A stretch of DNA of 64,000 bases from assembly GCA_963738025.1 (NCBI GenBank), contig CAVTWA010000006.1, forward strand, positions 1-64,000. The letters run 5' to 3'. Each line of letters opens with the position of its first letter. The stretch's first letter is position 1. Below the pieces are notes generated by a model that had not been told where the DNA came from, ran no database searches, and was given only the letters and a program-made list of their open reading frames with translations. This stretch comes from 20CM-2-55-15 sp963738025. GTDB lineage: Bacteria; Acidobacteriota; Terriglobia; 20CM-2-55-15. Positions 41,035 to 50,189 of the stretch are shown here, piece after piece. Both the position numbers and the translations under genes were made by a program.

Positions 41035-41395
41035 TGAGATGTGAGGAGCAAAGTCCCCGCCTAAGTTAAGTTAGTACTGCTTTTCGTAATTACGGTAACG
41101 TATGGAGACGTGGATTCGAGGACAGCCCGAGTTCAGCTATTCCCCGCCTAAGCTAGGCGGGGTGGCTTCGCGAAGCGAAGGCGGGGCGGTCTGTTCAAAG
41201 AACGATAGTACCGATTAATAAGGTGCGCTCCGCGGATATCTGTGAGGAGCGCGCTTCGCGCGGACTTTGAACAGACCGCCCCAGCCCGCACTACGCGCGG
41301 GCATCCCCGCCTAACTTAGGCGGGGAATATCAGCACTTATCCGAATACGATAGCGTAATTACGAAAAGCACTACTTAGGCAGGGACTTACCCATT
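41035..41395. repeat. Composite dispersed repeat, copy 5: one element nested in another
   Basis: Outer arms: AGTCCCCGCCTAAG plus TAGTACTGCTTTTCGTAATT (41050-41093) against the complement at 41345-41388 (CGTAATTACGAAAAGCACTA then CTTAGGCAGGGACT). Inside sits a full long-form copy: palindrome at 41139, arm GGGGCGGTCTGTTCAAAG (41184) pairing with CTTTGAACAGACCGCCCC (41265), second palindrome at 41303. Confidence 0.82.
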
Positions 41396-41468
41396 CAACG
41401 TCCCACTCAGAATCAACCCGCTAAAACTTTGAATAGTTTTGTGCTTTTTGTGCCTTTTTGTCGCTAAT

Positions 41469-43634
41469 CTAATTCACCAGCATCACCGGCGACTGCCAGA
41501 AAGCCACCTTCTGTCCCATCGGATCCAGCACCGTAACCTGACAGTTGTATTCCCCAACCGGCAGCTTCGATAACGCCAGGCTGAACTTCAATGGCAGGGC
41601 CTTGGACTTCGGATCCAGGCCGTCCACGACCTGCAGCGGAGTGGTTTCAAAAGCTTTCGTCTGTCCTCGATAAAAGGTGACGAACGCAACGAGAGGTTGC
41701 GTCGTGGTTGCGTTTCGTTCGTATGCCTGCAGATAGACGTACATATCGCGGCTCTTACTGAAGACCCGCGTAACGCTGGGAATCAACTTCTGTCCCTCGA
41801 CGACGAGCGGGTTTACGGCAACCGCTGCGGCCGCGGCGGTCTTGTCTTTTGTGGCATTGAAGAGGGCCTCTTTCATATCGACCCGCTGACTGCTCAACAC
41901 GACCGAGCTGATCGGGATCTTCTTGTCTTCCTTCATCAGGTTCGGAACTTCAAAGGGCGTCATGTACGTTCCGATACGTCCGGTTTCCGAGTCTCGCGCC
42001 AGAATTTTGATGACGTATTTACCGGGAAGCAGCGTGAATCCCGTATCGTATTCGATGGGCCGCCGCTGCAACTCGCTGGCGTTTTCTCCGCTCAGCTTGA
42101 TATCCACTTTATCGCGCAAATTTTGAATGGTCGTGCCGAAGGGATCTTTGATTTCACCGATGAAGTCGATGAGCGTGCGCTCGGCGCCACCGCTCCGCGC
42201 CAGTACCAGTTCATTACCCGGGATCTTGACGGTTACCGGTACGAAGTATTCGGCGCGGTTCAACTGGAAATAGTTCAGTTCCATGGCGATAGTGAGATCC
42301 GTAATCGGATCGCCGAGCATCAGCGCATCTTCCAGCTGGCGTTCCTTGTCCGCCGTGGTGAATTTGTTGAACGTCTTGCCGGCGTAATAGCCTTGACGGT
42401 AATCCAGCTTCGCCGTTTGGGTTTCTTTAAGACTGATCTTGATCCGCCGGAATTTGCCGTCCGGATTGGCATTGGTCGGATAGTAGCCGATCACGTAATA
42501 ACTGGTGATTGCCTGTTCCGCCTGAACGATGCCGACGGCGAGATCATTATTGTCGAGCAATGCCTTGCCGCCGGTGTCGGCGGCGAGAGCGTAAAGGCTA
42601 TCCTGGGATCGCTGGAAACTCGTTACTGAAGCCATCGCCGTGGCCCCTGAAAAAACTCCGATTCCACCCGGTGAAGCACGTGTCGCATCGCCGAGTGCAA
42701 ACGTGGCGACGAGGCCGCGAGCATCGACAGGAAAGAATTCGACGTTCGCCCGAATAGCGGCGTTCACGGTCGCCCGCAGCTGTGCCTGATTGTCCGTGCC
42801 GTTCAAGCGGAGGCCGCTGGCAAAGTAGACCAGTGATTTCTGCTCGTTGATACCCTTCAACATGTTCACGGCGGTCTGAAGAGCGGCCAGTTGTCTGTCC
42901 GTATTGAAGATGTTGAATTCACCAGCATCCTGGCCGAACGCGGCCGTGGTATCCGCAGTAAGATTGTCGGTATCGTCGGGGTACATCAGCTTTTGAAGCA
43001 CACCGAAGAGGGCGTCGCGGTCGTTGGTAAAATCCTGGAGTACTTTAACGCTGCCTCCGGTGAAAGCCATGATGCCGATCAGATCCGGCGCCTTCATCTG
43101 CGTCCGGATGAATTTGTCGGCCGCCGTAAATGAACGTAAGGCATCCGGCGGCGAAACATTCATCAAGTCGAAAAACAGCACCAGCAGACGGCGATCCTGA
43201 TACCGCGAATCGCCGGCCGGAGGCGGCGTGATTTGCGTTGGGACCTTCGGCTGAACCGTAATCACAGGCGCCTGAGCGACAGCGGGAGCGCCGTCCGAAG
43301 GAAGCGGCTTGTCATCCAGTCTCTGAAACTGAAAGACGCTGATGCTTTGCGGCACGCCGTCTTCGGTGATCGTGAAATCTTTGTCCGTCAGCCCCTCGAT
43401 ATTTTTGCCGTCCTTATCCTTGACGACCACGGTCTCGACCACAAGTTGCGTGCTGATCTGTAACGTGAATGGTTGTTGCGGCTGCTGGGCCGCTGCCTGT
43501 TGCGCCTGGGATTTGGAAACGGAACACAAGAAGCACAGAAGGCTCAAGATCAAGATGCCTCTGATGTGTTTTTCCGAAGTTTTTGTTTCTCTTGTGCTTC
43601 TTGTGTTCCGTTTCTGTTCCCGTTCTCTTCTCAT
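41469..43634 (-). CDS. VWFA-related Acidobacterial protein (TIGR03436 type), exported
   Basis: 721 residues from ATG 43634. The signal anchor IRGILILSLLCFLCSVSKSQ is followed by the family opening LVVETVVVKDKDGKNIEGLT, FTITEDGVPQSISVFQFQ and, after a Pro-rich linker, the von Willebrand A fold RRLLVLFFDLMNVSPPDALR. The DxMxxS element there is a variant of the MIDAS metal site DxSxS. The domain ends in SYYVIGYYPTNANPDGKFRR, and the C-terminal half is beta-rich. The function of the family is unknown. It is the last gene of a tight unit: its start is 2 bases after the TonB receptor stop. Co-export and a shared outer-surface role with that receptor are inferred. Confidence 0.9.
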   Translation of the reverse strand: MRREREQKRNTRSTRETKTSEKHIRGILILSLLCFLCSVSKSQAQQAAAQQPQQPFTLQISTQLVVETVVVKDKDGKNIEGLTDKDFTITEDGVPQSISVFQFQRLDDKPLPSDGAPAVAQAPVITVQPKVPTQITPPPAGDSRYQDRRLLVLFFDLMNVSPPDALRSFTAADKFIRTQMKAPDLIGIMAFTGGSVKVLQDFTNDRDALFGVLQKLMYPDDTDNLTADTTAAFGQDAGEFNIFNTDRQLAALQTAVNMLKGINEQKSLVYFASGLRLNGTDNQAQLRATVNAAIRANVEFFPVDARGLVATFALGDATRASPGGIGVFSGATAMASVTSFQRSQDSLYALAADTGGKALLDNNDLAVGIVQAEQAITSYYVIGYYPTNANPDGKFRRIKISLKETQTAKLDYRQGYYAGKTFNKFTTADKERQLEDALMLGDPITDLTIAMELNYFQLNRAEYFVPVTVKIPGNELVLARSGGAERTLIDFIGEIKDPFGTTIQNLRDKVDIKLSGENASELQRRPIEYDTGFTLLPGKYVIKILARDSETGRIGTYMTPFEVPNLMKEDKKIPISSVVLSSQRVDMKEALFNATKDKTAAAAAVAVNPLVVEGQKLIPSVTRVFSKSRDMYVYLQAYERNATTTQPLVAFVTFYRGQTKAFETTPLQVVDGLDPKSKALPLKFSLALSKLPVGEYNCQVTVLDPMGQKVAFWQSPVMLVN

Positions 43635-43636
43635 AG

Positions 43637-46600
43637 TCAGAACCTCACTCTCAGCGTGGTCTGCAGCGTGCGCATCGTATCGACTGTAGTCAGCAAGCCG
43701 AACTGTGCATTGTTTATCGTCGAATTCCAGCTTTTGGGGGTGACCCGGTTCAGTACGTTCGTGGCGTCCACTCTCAGGTCCACGTTGTAACGATCTCCCC
43801 ACGGGAAGGTTCTCCCCAGCGTGGCGTTGAGGCTGAATTGCGCTGGACCGGTAATGGAATTGCGCCCAGCGTTGCCAAACTGACCCGCGGCGGGCGCCCG
43901 GAATGCCGCCGGATTCAGATGCAGCCCATTGGGAGCAGCATAGATATCCGCTCCGGTCATATCCGGCCGCAAATTGCCGAAGACGCCTGTTCCCGGAACC
44001 GGCGCGAAATAAACCGGCGTCAGGGGCAAGCCGCTACCGACAGTCAGCGCTTCGGCAACTGTCCATTCTTTCAGCAAAGTTCCTTTCCAGCCTGAAAGCA
44101 AAGCGCCGCCGCGGACTCCGGAGCCGGAGGTATATTGCGCTTGCACGCCCAACTGGTGACGTTGATCGAAATTCGATCGGGCACGTTCTCCGGCGAGATC
44201 CAGCCAGTTCTGCGCCACCGATCCTCCGCCTTGAGTGACGGTTACGACCTGCCCGCCCGCCATCAATGGTGCGTCGTCTATAGCCTTGGCATAGGTGTAT
44301 TGGATCGTCGATGTAAATCCGCTGCGGAGGCGGCGCCTCAGCTGGATCTGTCCGGCTTCGCGCGTGGAGTTGCCGTTGGATGCCAGATAGATGTAGCCGG
44401 ATGGGCTGATCGCACCTGCGGCAAATGTGTTGGGTAAAAACTCCTGCGGCAGCCGCGTCCCTTTGGTGCCCATATACGAGGCCGTCATTTGCAGGGCTGC
44501 CGGCAGATCGCGTTGTACCGACAACATCCAGTTCTGCGCATAACCGATGCGGAAATTGGGATCGATCGCGAAAGTCGTCGGAGTTGTCCCTTGAGCAGCA
44601 ATAAAACCATTTGCCAGCGACAGCGGATTCGCGGCCGTATTCTGAACGCTCAGACTCTTTGAAAGCGGCGCCTGCTGGGCCATCTGCAGGGCGATCGATT
44701 GATAGACATTCGTGTTGCGATAAATACCCCAGTTGCCGCGCACAATGAGCGACGAGGCCGCGATCGGCCGCCAGGCGAAAGCCACGCGCGGCTGAATGCC
44801 GACCTTGTCCGAATGGATCAGATCGTTCCCGACCAGCGGCGGCGCCGAAGAGAAATCCCTGGCCACGTTGAGATTGACCAGCCTGGCATATTTCTCATCG
44901 ATTGGCGTTTCGTATTCCCAGCGGACTCCGCCGTTTAGAGTGAGCGCGCCGTTGACCTTCCAGTCGTCGGTGATGAATCCGTCGTAGAAGGTCTGGCGGA
45001 AATACTTGTCGGCATTACCGAAGGCGATGGAGCTCGTGTCGGGGATGCCCAGAAGGAAATCGGCGAGATCCGAACCCGCGGCAGCCCCCGTAAACGTAAA
45101 CGACCCCCGGGCATCCTGCTGCGCCAGGATGTTCGATTGTTGCCGGCGCACATCTCCACCGAAGGTCAGGCTGTGCCTTCCGTGACCCCAGAAGCTGTTG
45201 TAGGAAATTGTGCTTGTCTGATTCCGGTTATTCGAATACTGCCCATCCGTCAAAGCCGACGTGCCGCCGGCGAAAGCAAGTGTCGGCGGTCCCCAGTTCA
45301 CTGAATCCTGGTTGTTTCCGGTCACACCGGCTTGCCCTGAAACGTTCAGACGATTGGCAAAGAACGGGGTGGTACGCGTCGACAATCTGCTGAATCGAAA
45401 TCCGAATTGGGCTGAAAAGCGCTGCGTCGGACGGGTGGTCCAATTGATCGAGGTATTGAAACCGAGGGTCCGGCTGGTATCCAGGAAGTTGAAGATGTTC
45501 GGACTGTCGCTCCGGGTGTCCTGGAGAGCGAAATCGCCAAACACCTGGTTGCGTTGATTGATCGCTTTATTGACCCGCGCTTGCACCGAATCCTGATGCG
45601 TCACGTTCACGACTGGAATTTGATAGTTATAGAGCGGATTTCCCAGGAAGTTGGGCAGCGGAAAATACGCCAGAAGGGAGCGGGACTGCGGACTGATCTG
45701 ATCCGGCGAGAGAACGATGCCGGAGCTTTGAGAAAGGTCGCCATTGCGTTCCGCTTGCGTCGGCATCTTGCCGGTCCTCACATCGGCCGAGCGATTTTGC
45801 ATGCGTTGTAATCCGACAAAGAAATTCGGGCCGTTGTTCTTGATCAGACCGGGAATCTTGATTGGTCCGCCGTAATTGAAAGAGTAGGTGCCTCTGTTGT
45901 AGGACGGTCTCGAAGTATCCGCGCCGTTCAGTGAAAACGGGTGCGCGTCGAGCGCCGAATTATCGATCACGGCGGCGAACCCACCATTATATAAAGGACG
46001 CAGCCCGCGGCGGTTGTTCCCGAATCCGGCAAGCTGAGCAAACGGGGATGCGGCGCCATTATTAACCGTTCCGTTGATTAACAGGCCATCGGCCGCACGA
46101 TTGTTCAATTCTTCCTGGCTCACATTGGCAAAAGCGCTCGATGCCGGAGCCGCATTCGGCTGCTGTCCGGTATTGGCCGGGGCGGACTCATTGACTTGCG
46201 TCCGCTGAAAACCGGTCTGCTGCCGTGCCGAGGCCGGGGTTTTCGAGTTCCCCTTCGCGTTTGATGCGTTTGCGGCAGGCGCTGAAGTTTCCGCAACAGC
46301 AGGCGCGGGCGGTTCATTGTGCGCCACTTCCGCCTTCATTTCCTCGAGCGGCAGCATCTTCAGATCCCATGCGGCTGTCGCAGTATCGCCTTTCAGCTTT
46401 GCAAAGCCCAGCATGTCCACTTCGATGGTCCATGAACCTTCCGGCAAGTCCGGAAACGCGTAGGCACCCATTTCGTTGGTGATCACGACAAACTTCTTAT
46501 CGCCCTGTGTCGCTGTTACCGTCGCTCCCGGAACAGGGACGCCGGCAAAAGTCACCTGTCCGTGATGCTCGGCCAGAACGGACGAGACACACAAAAGGCA

Positions 46601-46663
46601 TAAGGCGGAACATAAGAGACATAAGATCGAATGGCGCAAAGTCGTTCTCCGTCCGTATTTCAC
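43637..46663 (-). CDS. Oar-like TonB-dependent receptor with carboxypeptidase-regulatory domain
   Basis: 1008 residues from GTG 46663. A signal peptide (LCLLCSALCLLCVSSVLA) leads into a regulatory-like beta sandwich: GQVTFAGVPVPGATVTATQG, TNEMGAYAFPDLPEGSWTIE. A low-complexity Ala/Pro/Asn linker (about 125-205) follows, and then an Oar-type plug and barrel with FNYGGPIKIPGLIKNNGPNF and a barrel end LRTTLRVRF-like terminus (TLQTTLRVRF). The low-complexity linker is longer than in most Oar proteins. The start is 1 base after the TIGR03435 gene stop and the end is 2 bases before the VWFA gene, so the three are cotranscribed. Probably a surface receptor or adhesin whose ligand is unknown. Confidence 0.9.
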   Translation of the reverse strand: MKYGRRTTLRHSILCLLCSALCLLCVSSVLAEHHGQVTFAGVPVPGATVTATQGDKKFVVITNEMGAYAFPDLPEGSWTIEVDMLGFAKLKGDTATAAWDLKMLPLEEMKAEVAHNEPPAPAVAETSAPAANASNAKGNSKTPASARQQTGFQRTQVNESAPANTGQQPNAAPASSAFANVSQEELNNRAADGLLINGTVNNGAASPFAQLAGFGNNRRGLRPLYNGGFAAVIDNSALDAHPFSLNGADTSRPSYNRGTYSFNYGGPIKIPGLIKNNGPNFFVGLQRMQNRSADVRTGKMPTQAERNGDLSQSSGIVLSPDQISPQSRSLLAYFPLPNFLGNPLYNYQIPVVNVTHQDSVQARVNKAINQRNQVFGDFALQDTRSDSPNIFNFLDTSRTLGFNTSINWTTRPTQRFSAQFGFRFSRLSTRTTPFFANRLNVSGQAGVTGNNQDSVNWGPPTLAFAGGTSALTDGQYSNNRNQTSTISYNSFWGHGRHSLTFGGDVRRQQSNILAQQDARGSFTFTGAAAGSDLADFLLGIPDTSSIAFGNADKYFRQTFYDGFITDDWKVNGALTLNGGVRWEYETPIDEKYARLVNLNVARDFSSAPPLVGNDLIHSDKVGIQPRVAFAWRPIAASSLIVRGNWGIYRNTNVYQSIALQMAQQAPLSKSLSVQNTAANPLSLANGFIAAQGTTPTTFAIDPNFRIGYAQNWMLSVQRDLPAALQMTASYMGTKGTRLPQEFLPNTFAAGAISPSGYIYLASNGNSTREAGQIQLRRRLRSGFTSTIQYTYAKAIDDAPLMAGGQVVTVTQGGGSVAQNWLDLAGERARSNFDQRHQLGVQAQYTSGSGVRGGALLSGWKGTLLKEWTVAEALTVGSGLPLTPVYFAPVPGTGVFGNLRPDMTGADIYAAPNGLHLNPAAFRAPAAGQFGNAGRNSITGPAQFSLNATLGRTFPWGDRYNVDLRVDATNVLNRVTPKSWNSTINNAQFGLLTTVDTMRTLQTTLRVRF

Positions 46664-46664
46664 G

Positions 46665-47594
46665 CTAATTCTCCGCCGGCTTCTCGACGCGGTCAATGAC
46701 GAGAACATCGACCGGTCCTTTCGCCGAATCCAGCTTCCATCCTAATTGTTCTTGTACAGCTGTAAAGATTGACGGACCGTTGGGGTCCGCGGCAGGGGGT
46801 TCAGTCCCGGCGGGCGCGGGAGGGCCACCCAACCCGCCTGCCACCGGATCTGGAGTCCATTGCAACTTGATGTCGTATAAGCCTTTCAGCCCAGTTTTAT
46901 CCACTACTGTCCGTCCCAATACGGACGCCAGCGTTTGCACGACGTTGGATATATCCATCGACACCGCTTCGAGACTGCCCCGGCCGACTCTCATACTGAA
47001 GCGTGGCATGGCTCCACCACGTTGCGGCGGGGGCGGCGCCGGGGTGCCCGGCTCTGGAGGTCGATACGGCGATTGATCCTCCGACAGCTTTGCCTTGGAT
47101 CCGCCTTTGGCGACGGAGAGTTCGTAAATCGGCAATTCCCTGGTATCGCGATGCATCTTAAGCTGGAACCGGTCCTCGAGAAGCGACTGAAGCCGGATCG
47201 CCATCGGGTCGGGCGTATTCGGATCCGGTGGACCCGCCGGCTGTGCAATACTGCCCTCTTCGGCGCGGGCCTCGATATCCCAGCGATCGGTGGTCAGCCA
47301 CGCGGGGCCCCCGATGATCTGAAAATCGCGAACTCTGTAGGCGAAGGTTATCAGCGCGCGCAAGGGCATGCCTCTGGTGACAAGCCGCCCTCCCGGCTGG
47401 TTCATGATCGAGCTGCCTCGCTGCCCTGGATCACCAGGCTTGATCGAAGCAACTTCAAACGACGGCTTCACCCCGGCCGGCGACTGAGAAAAAATGGGAA
47501 TTACGATGACCACCGCAGCGAGGACGACCAAACACACCGCTCTCAACGTTTTCCCCCGTCTTATAGACACCGCAGCCGCTGGTTTCGTTGACAT
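46665..47594 (-). CDS. TIGR03435-type soil-associated protein, exported
   Basis: 309 residues. An N-terminal membrane segment (LRAVCLVVLAAVVIVIPIF) serves as signal anchor, followed by the family core: PSFEVASIKPGD, GGRLVTRGMPLRALITFAYR, IIGGPAWLTTDRWDIEARAE and LQSLLEDRFQLKMHRDTREL, then PIYELSVAKGGSK. The C-terminal block VVDKTGLKGLYDIKLQWTPD and ending LVIDRVEKPAEN are also typical. The family is abundant in Acidobacteriota, of unknown function, and often near peptidases or TonB receptors. It is the first gene of a three-gene unit with 1-base spacing to the receptor. The promoter must lie in 47595-47940. Confidence 0.9.
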   Translation of the reverse strand: MSTKPAAAVSIRRGKTLRAVCLVVLAAVVIVIPIFSQSPAGVKPSFEVASIKPGDPGQRGSSIMNQPGGRLVTRGMPLRALITFAYRVRDFQIIGGPAWLTTDRWDIEARAEEGSIAQPAGPPDPNTPDPMAIRLQSLLEDRFQLKMHRDTRELPIYELSVAKGGSKAKLSEDQSPYRPPEPGTPAPPPPQRGGAMPRFSMRVGRGSLEAVSMDISNVVQTLASVLGRTVVDKTGLKGLYDIKLQWTPDPVAGGLGGPPAPAGTEPPAADPNGPSIFTAVQEQLGWKLDSAKGPVDVLVIDRVEKPAEN

Positions 47595-47940
47595 GAATCC
47601 GCTCCCGGCCGTTGTGCTAGGTTTATAGCATGTCCGCTACGAAGATAGCAGTTCGCATTATAGGCGCGGTCATAGACCGCGCACGCAGTATGGAACTCCC
47701 CGCCCCATCATAATACGGAGATAAGACCTGAAATGTTTCAAATGAACTGGCTGAAAAACCCCAACGCGTCCATAGACGCGATCAACGCTCCGATGTTAGA
47801 CACCGGACCGGTCTTTTTTGATCCGGAAATATCCCTATCGATGCTAGATGAATCCGGCGAGCCGGGTTGTCATGGAATTGTAATGCCAATGTTACATCGC
47901 TGGCTGGTGATACGATTAATTCCTGCTCACAGGAGGACCA
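47595..47940. other. Divergent intergenic region with a decayed repeat end
   Basis: GGCGCGGTCATAGACCGCGC near 47661 is the end block of the dispersed repeat family in palindromic form, and CCCCGCC occurs near 47698 without the rest of the palindrome. The right end holds CACAGGAGGACCA, the ribosome site of the M20 gene. No gene seen. Confidence 0.5.
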
Positions 47941-49176
47941 TTGCCTCAACTGCCCGATTCATCTCAAATCCTCCACGAAGCGGAGTCAATGCGCTCCTTC
48001 ATCGTGGATCTGACACTGCGGATCTGCCGGGAGCGGACCGTGGACTACTTCGTTGAAGACTTTCCGCGAGGCGGTCCAGACGGAATGGAATCCCCAGGGG
48101 AAGAAAGTAAGGTGGTCGAAATCCTCCAGACCGAACTTGAAAAGCATTCCATACCGGCAACAACTCATGCCAAGGTCGCCGGACGGGAGAACCTTCTGGC
48201 GCGTGTGGGTAAAGCGAGGCCCGGCTACCGCAAATTAATGGTGCTGCTTCATACCGACGTTGTGCCGAGCGGAGATCCTTCGGCGTGGAAATTTGCGCCT
48301 TTCGAGCCGTTTGAGAAAGACGGCAAGCTTTATGGAAGGGGCGTTCTGGACGATAAAGGCCCGCTCGCTTCCGCATTTGCAACTCTGCTGTTACTGAAAA
48401 AATACGAGCAGTTCGTCGAGGGCGAGTTCATCTTCGGAGCGGTCGGAGACGAGGAGGTCGGGATCGGCGTGGGTATCGAATGCCTCCTCGAACGAAACCT
48501 CATCGACTGTACCGACGCGGTGATCCCCGACATCGCCGGCGAGATGCGCGAAATCAATGTCGCGGAAAAAGGCCGGGTGCTGGTGAAAGTGAAGGCTCAC
48601 GGTAAACAGGCCCACGCGATGAATCCGGCAAAAGGGGTCAATGCAATTCACGCCATGTCGCATTTCCTCCTGGCACTGGAATCGTCGACTCTAAAGCATA
48701 AGCCGCATCCAGTCCTAGGCGGCCCCACGATCAATACAGGATTGATTGCCGGCGGGATGGCGCCCAACGCAGTCGCCGCCGAATGCGAGGTGACCCTCGA
48801 CATTCGTTATGTTCCGTCCCAGACGCCTGCCTTTATCCGGGACGAAATTCAGGCGATGGCCGACGCCGTACAGATGCCGGGGGCAACTTTCTCGGTCCAG
48901 ATCTTCAAGAGTTCTCTGCCCTGCGAAGTCTCTCCCGAAGCGCCCATCGTCAAGCTCATCCTGAAACACGCTCCGGACGCGAAGATAGTCGGCAGCGGAG
49001 GAGGGACATTCGCGAATCCGCTCGTTCAGGCGGGCATCCAGGCCGTCGGCTGGGCGCCAGGAAACGAGGAAACCTATCACGAGCCAAATGAAGAAGTCGA
49101 AATTTCGCAGCTCACGACCTTCGCCGGCCGGCTGGCAAACCTCGCCTTAGACGTCTGCTCATTGGAGACGACGTGA
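47941..49176 (+). CDS. M20-family metallopeptidase/deacylase (ArgE/DapE/ACY1-like)
   Basis: 411 residues, cytoplasmic. A di-zinc hydrolase acting on an N-acyl or dipeptide amide bond. Zinc-site motifs in order: LLHTDVVPSGD (HxDxxP), YGRGVLDDKGPLAS (bridging Asp), and FGAVGDEEVGIG (catalytic Glu-Glu pair). A dimerisation lid domain contains VKAHGKQAHAMNPAKGVNAI, and the last ligand His lies in GNEETYHEPNEEV. All expected ligands are present. The start is TTG 47941, preceded by CAGGAGGACCA. Substrate cannot be told from sequence: DapE, ArgE, carboxypeptidase G2 and dipeptidases all share these motifs. No lysine or arginine synthesis genes are adjacent, so a peptide-salvage role is more likely. 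Confidence 0.9.
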   Translation: MPQLPDSSQILHEAESMRSFIVDLTLRICRERTVDYFVEDFPRGGPDGMESPGEESKVVEILQTELEKHSIPATTHAKVAGRENLLARVGKARPGYRKLMVLLHTDVVPSGDPSAWKFAPFEPFEKDGKLYGRGVLDDKGPLASAFATLLLLKKYEQFVEGEFIFGAVGDEEVGIGVGIECLLERNLIDCTDAVIPDIAGEMREINVAEKGRVLVKVKAHGKQAHAMNPAKGVNAIHAMSHFLLALESSTLKHKPHPVLGGPTINTGLIAGGMAPNAVAAECEVTLDIRYVPSQTPAFIRDEIQAMADAVQMPGATFSVQIFKSSLPCEVSPEAPIVKLILKHAPDAKIVGSGGGTFANPLVQAGIQAVGWAPGNEETYHEPNEEVEISQLTTFAGRLANLALDVCSLETT

Positions 49177-49217
49177 TTGTTCGGAAATAATTTCGCGCCC
49201 GGTTTGGTCGAAACGGG

Positions 49218-49367
49218 CTAATGCCGCTTGAAAAACTGGACGGCTCGCTCGTGCTTTTCTGCTGCCTGGCGTGTCTTGAAAGTACCGAGATTACGCCGCT
49301 TTCCGGTCTTCGCGTTCTTCTTGCGGGAATACAAACGATAGTCGCCCGATTGAAGTTTTCGAATCAT
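49218..49367 (-). CDS. Small basic protein, 49 aa
   Basis: ATG 49367 to TAG 49218 encodes MIRKLQSGDYRLYSRKKNAK then TGKRRNLGTFKTRQAAEKHE and RAVQFFKRH. The central part resembles the AP2-like DNA-binding arm seen at the N-terminus of tyrosine integrases (x-YRLxSRK...GKRRNLGTFxTxxxAExHE), and I recall very similar stand-alone small proteins in soil bacteria. It has 17 Lys or Arg in 49 residues. A nucleic-acid-binding role is inferred from this. It is convergent with the M20 gene. Too short for most automatic gene calls. Confidence 0.65.
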   Translation of the reverse strand: MIRKLQSGDYRLYSRKKNAKTGKRRNLGTFKTRQAAEKHERAVQFFKRH

Positions 49368-49480
49368 GATCGCCTATTGATCTGTTTGCAACCACAATGC
49401 CAACTCCGGGCGTCCAGGTCGAACCGCGTCCGGTTTTTGCGAATGGAAAGAAGTAACATGGGGGTAGGTGAGGTGAGCGT

Positions 49481-50119
49481 ATGAAACGGTGGATTTCGAT
49501 CCTCATTATGAGCGGAGTGCTCGCATTACAGGCTTTTGCCGTCGGACCTCAGATCATCAACCGGGACGGAAAGATTTCGATCAGCGCCGATAACATTACT
49601 CTGGGACATCTGCTGCAGCTGTGGGATCAGGCAACAGGAATGAAATCTACAGCGCCTCCTGAGGTGGTGAGCCGCAAACTCTCAGTCCACTTCGCAGGTC
49701 TCAACATGACGGACGCGGTTCGCTCGATCTTCCAGGGACAACCGTTTGGATATGGTCTGATGCAGGGCCGCGGAATTATCGTGACGGCTCCGGCATCGGA
49801 CAGTACGGTCAACCAGGCCGAGCCGGAGCCACCCGACGACAGCGCACTTCCGGAAGACGCTCAACCACTTCCGCCACCGCAAGTCCAGAGAATGAAACCG
49901 CAACTCGCTCCGCCGCAACCGACTGTTATCCCGACGCCTTTTGGTCCGGTTATAAGTCCGGATGGAAGCCAGCCGCCCCTTGTACAGCTTCCACCGGTGC
50001 CGGGAGCTCCGCCTCCACCACCGTTCTTCCGTCCCGAGGTGCTGCCGGTCCCCCCTGCCGGCGCGACCAATGGCCCACTCTACAACATGCTGTTTGGCCC
50101 GATTCAGATTCATCCTTGA
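49481..50119 (+). CDS. Exported STN-domain-like, proline-rich protein
   Basis: 212 residues. A signal peptide (WISILIMSGVLALQAFA) is followed by a domain of about 80 residues (KISISADNITLGHLLQLWDQ, ATGMKSTAPPEVVSRKLSVH, MTDAVRSIFQGQPFGYGLMQ) with the pattern of the secretin/TonB short N-terminal (STN) domain. From residue 110 on it is dominated by proline (PPDDSALPEDAQPLPPPQVQ and similar), a flexible periplasm-spanning tail. No secretin barrel or TonB barrel is attached, which is unusual for STN domains. It may be an adaptor linking outer-membrane machinery to the cell wall. ATG after GGTGAGC. It stands alone. Confidence 0.7.
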   Translation: MKRWISILIMSGVLALQAFAVGPQIINRDGKISISADNITLGHLLQLWDQATGMKSTAPPEVVSRKLSVHFAGLNMTDAVRSIFQGQPFGYGLMQGRGIIVTAPASDSTVNQAEPEPPDDSALPEDAQPLPPPQVQRMKPQLAPPQPTVIPTPFGPVISPDGSQPPLVQLPPVPGAPPPPPFFRPEVLPVPPAGATNGPLYNMLFGPIQIHP

Positions 50120-50189
50120 GCTGGTCTATGTCGGTGCGGTCATAGAAAGGGTGAACAAATAGGCCCTCCGGCGCAAATGCGGTCACAGA

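Noticed and set aside
41697..42629. 310-codon open frame on the plus strand
   Set aside because: Antisense to the VWFA-related gene.
47733..48056. 107-codon plus-strand frame before the M20 gene
   Set aside because: It overlaps the M20 start in another frame and covers repeat-derived sequence; the M20 start has the strong ribosome site.
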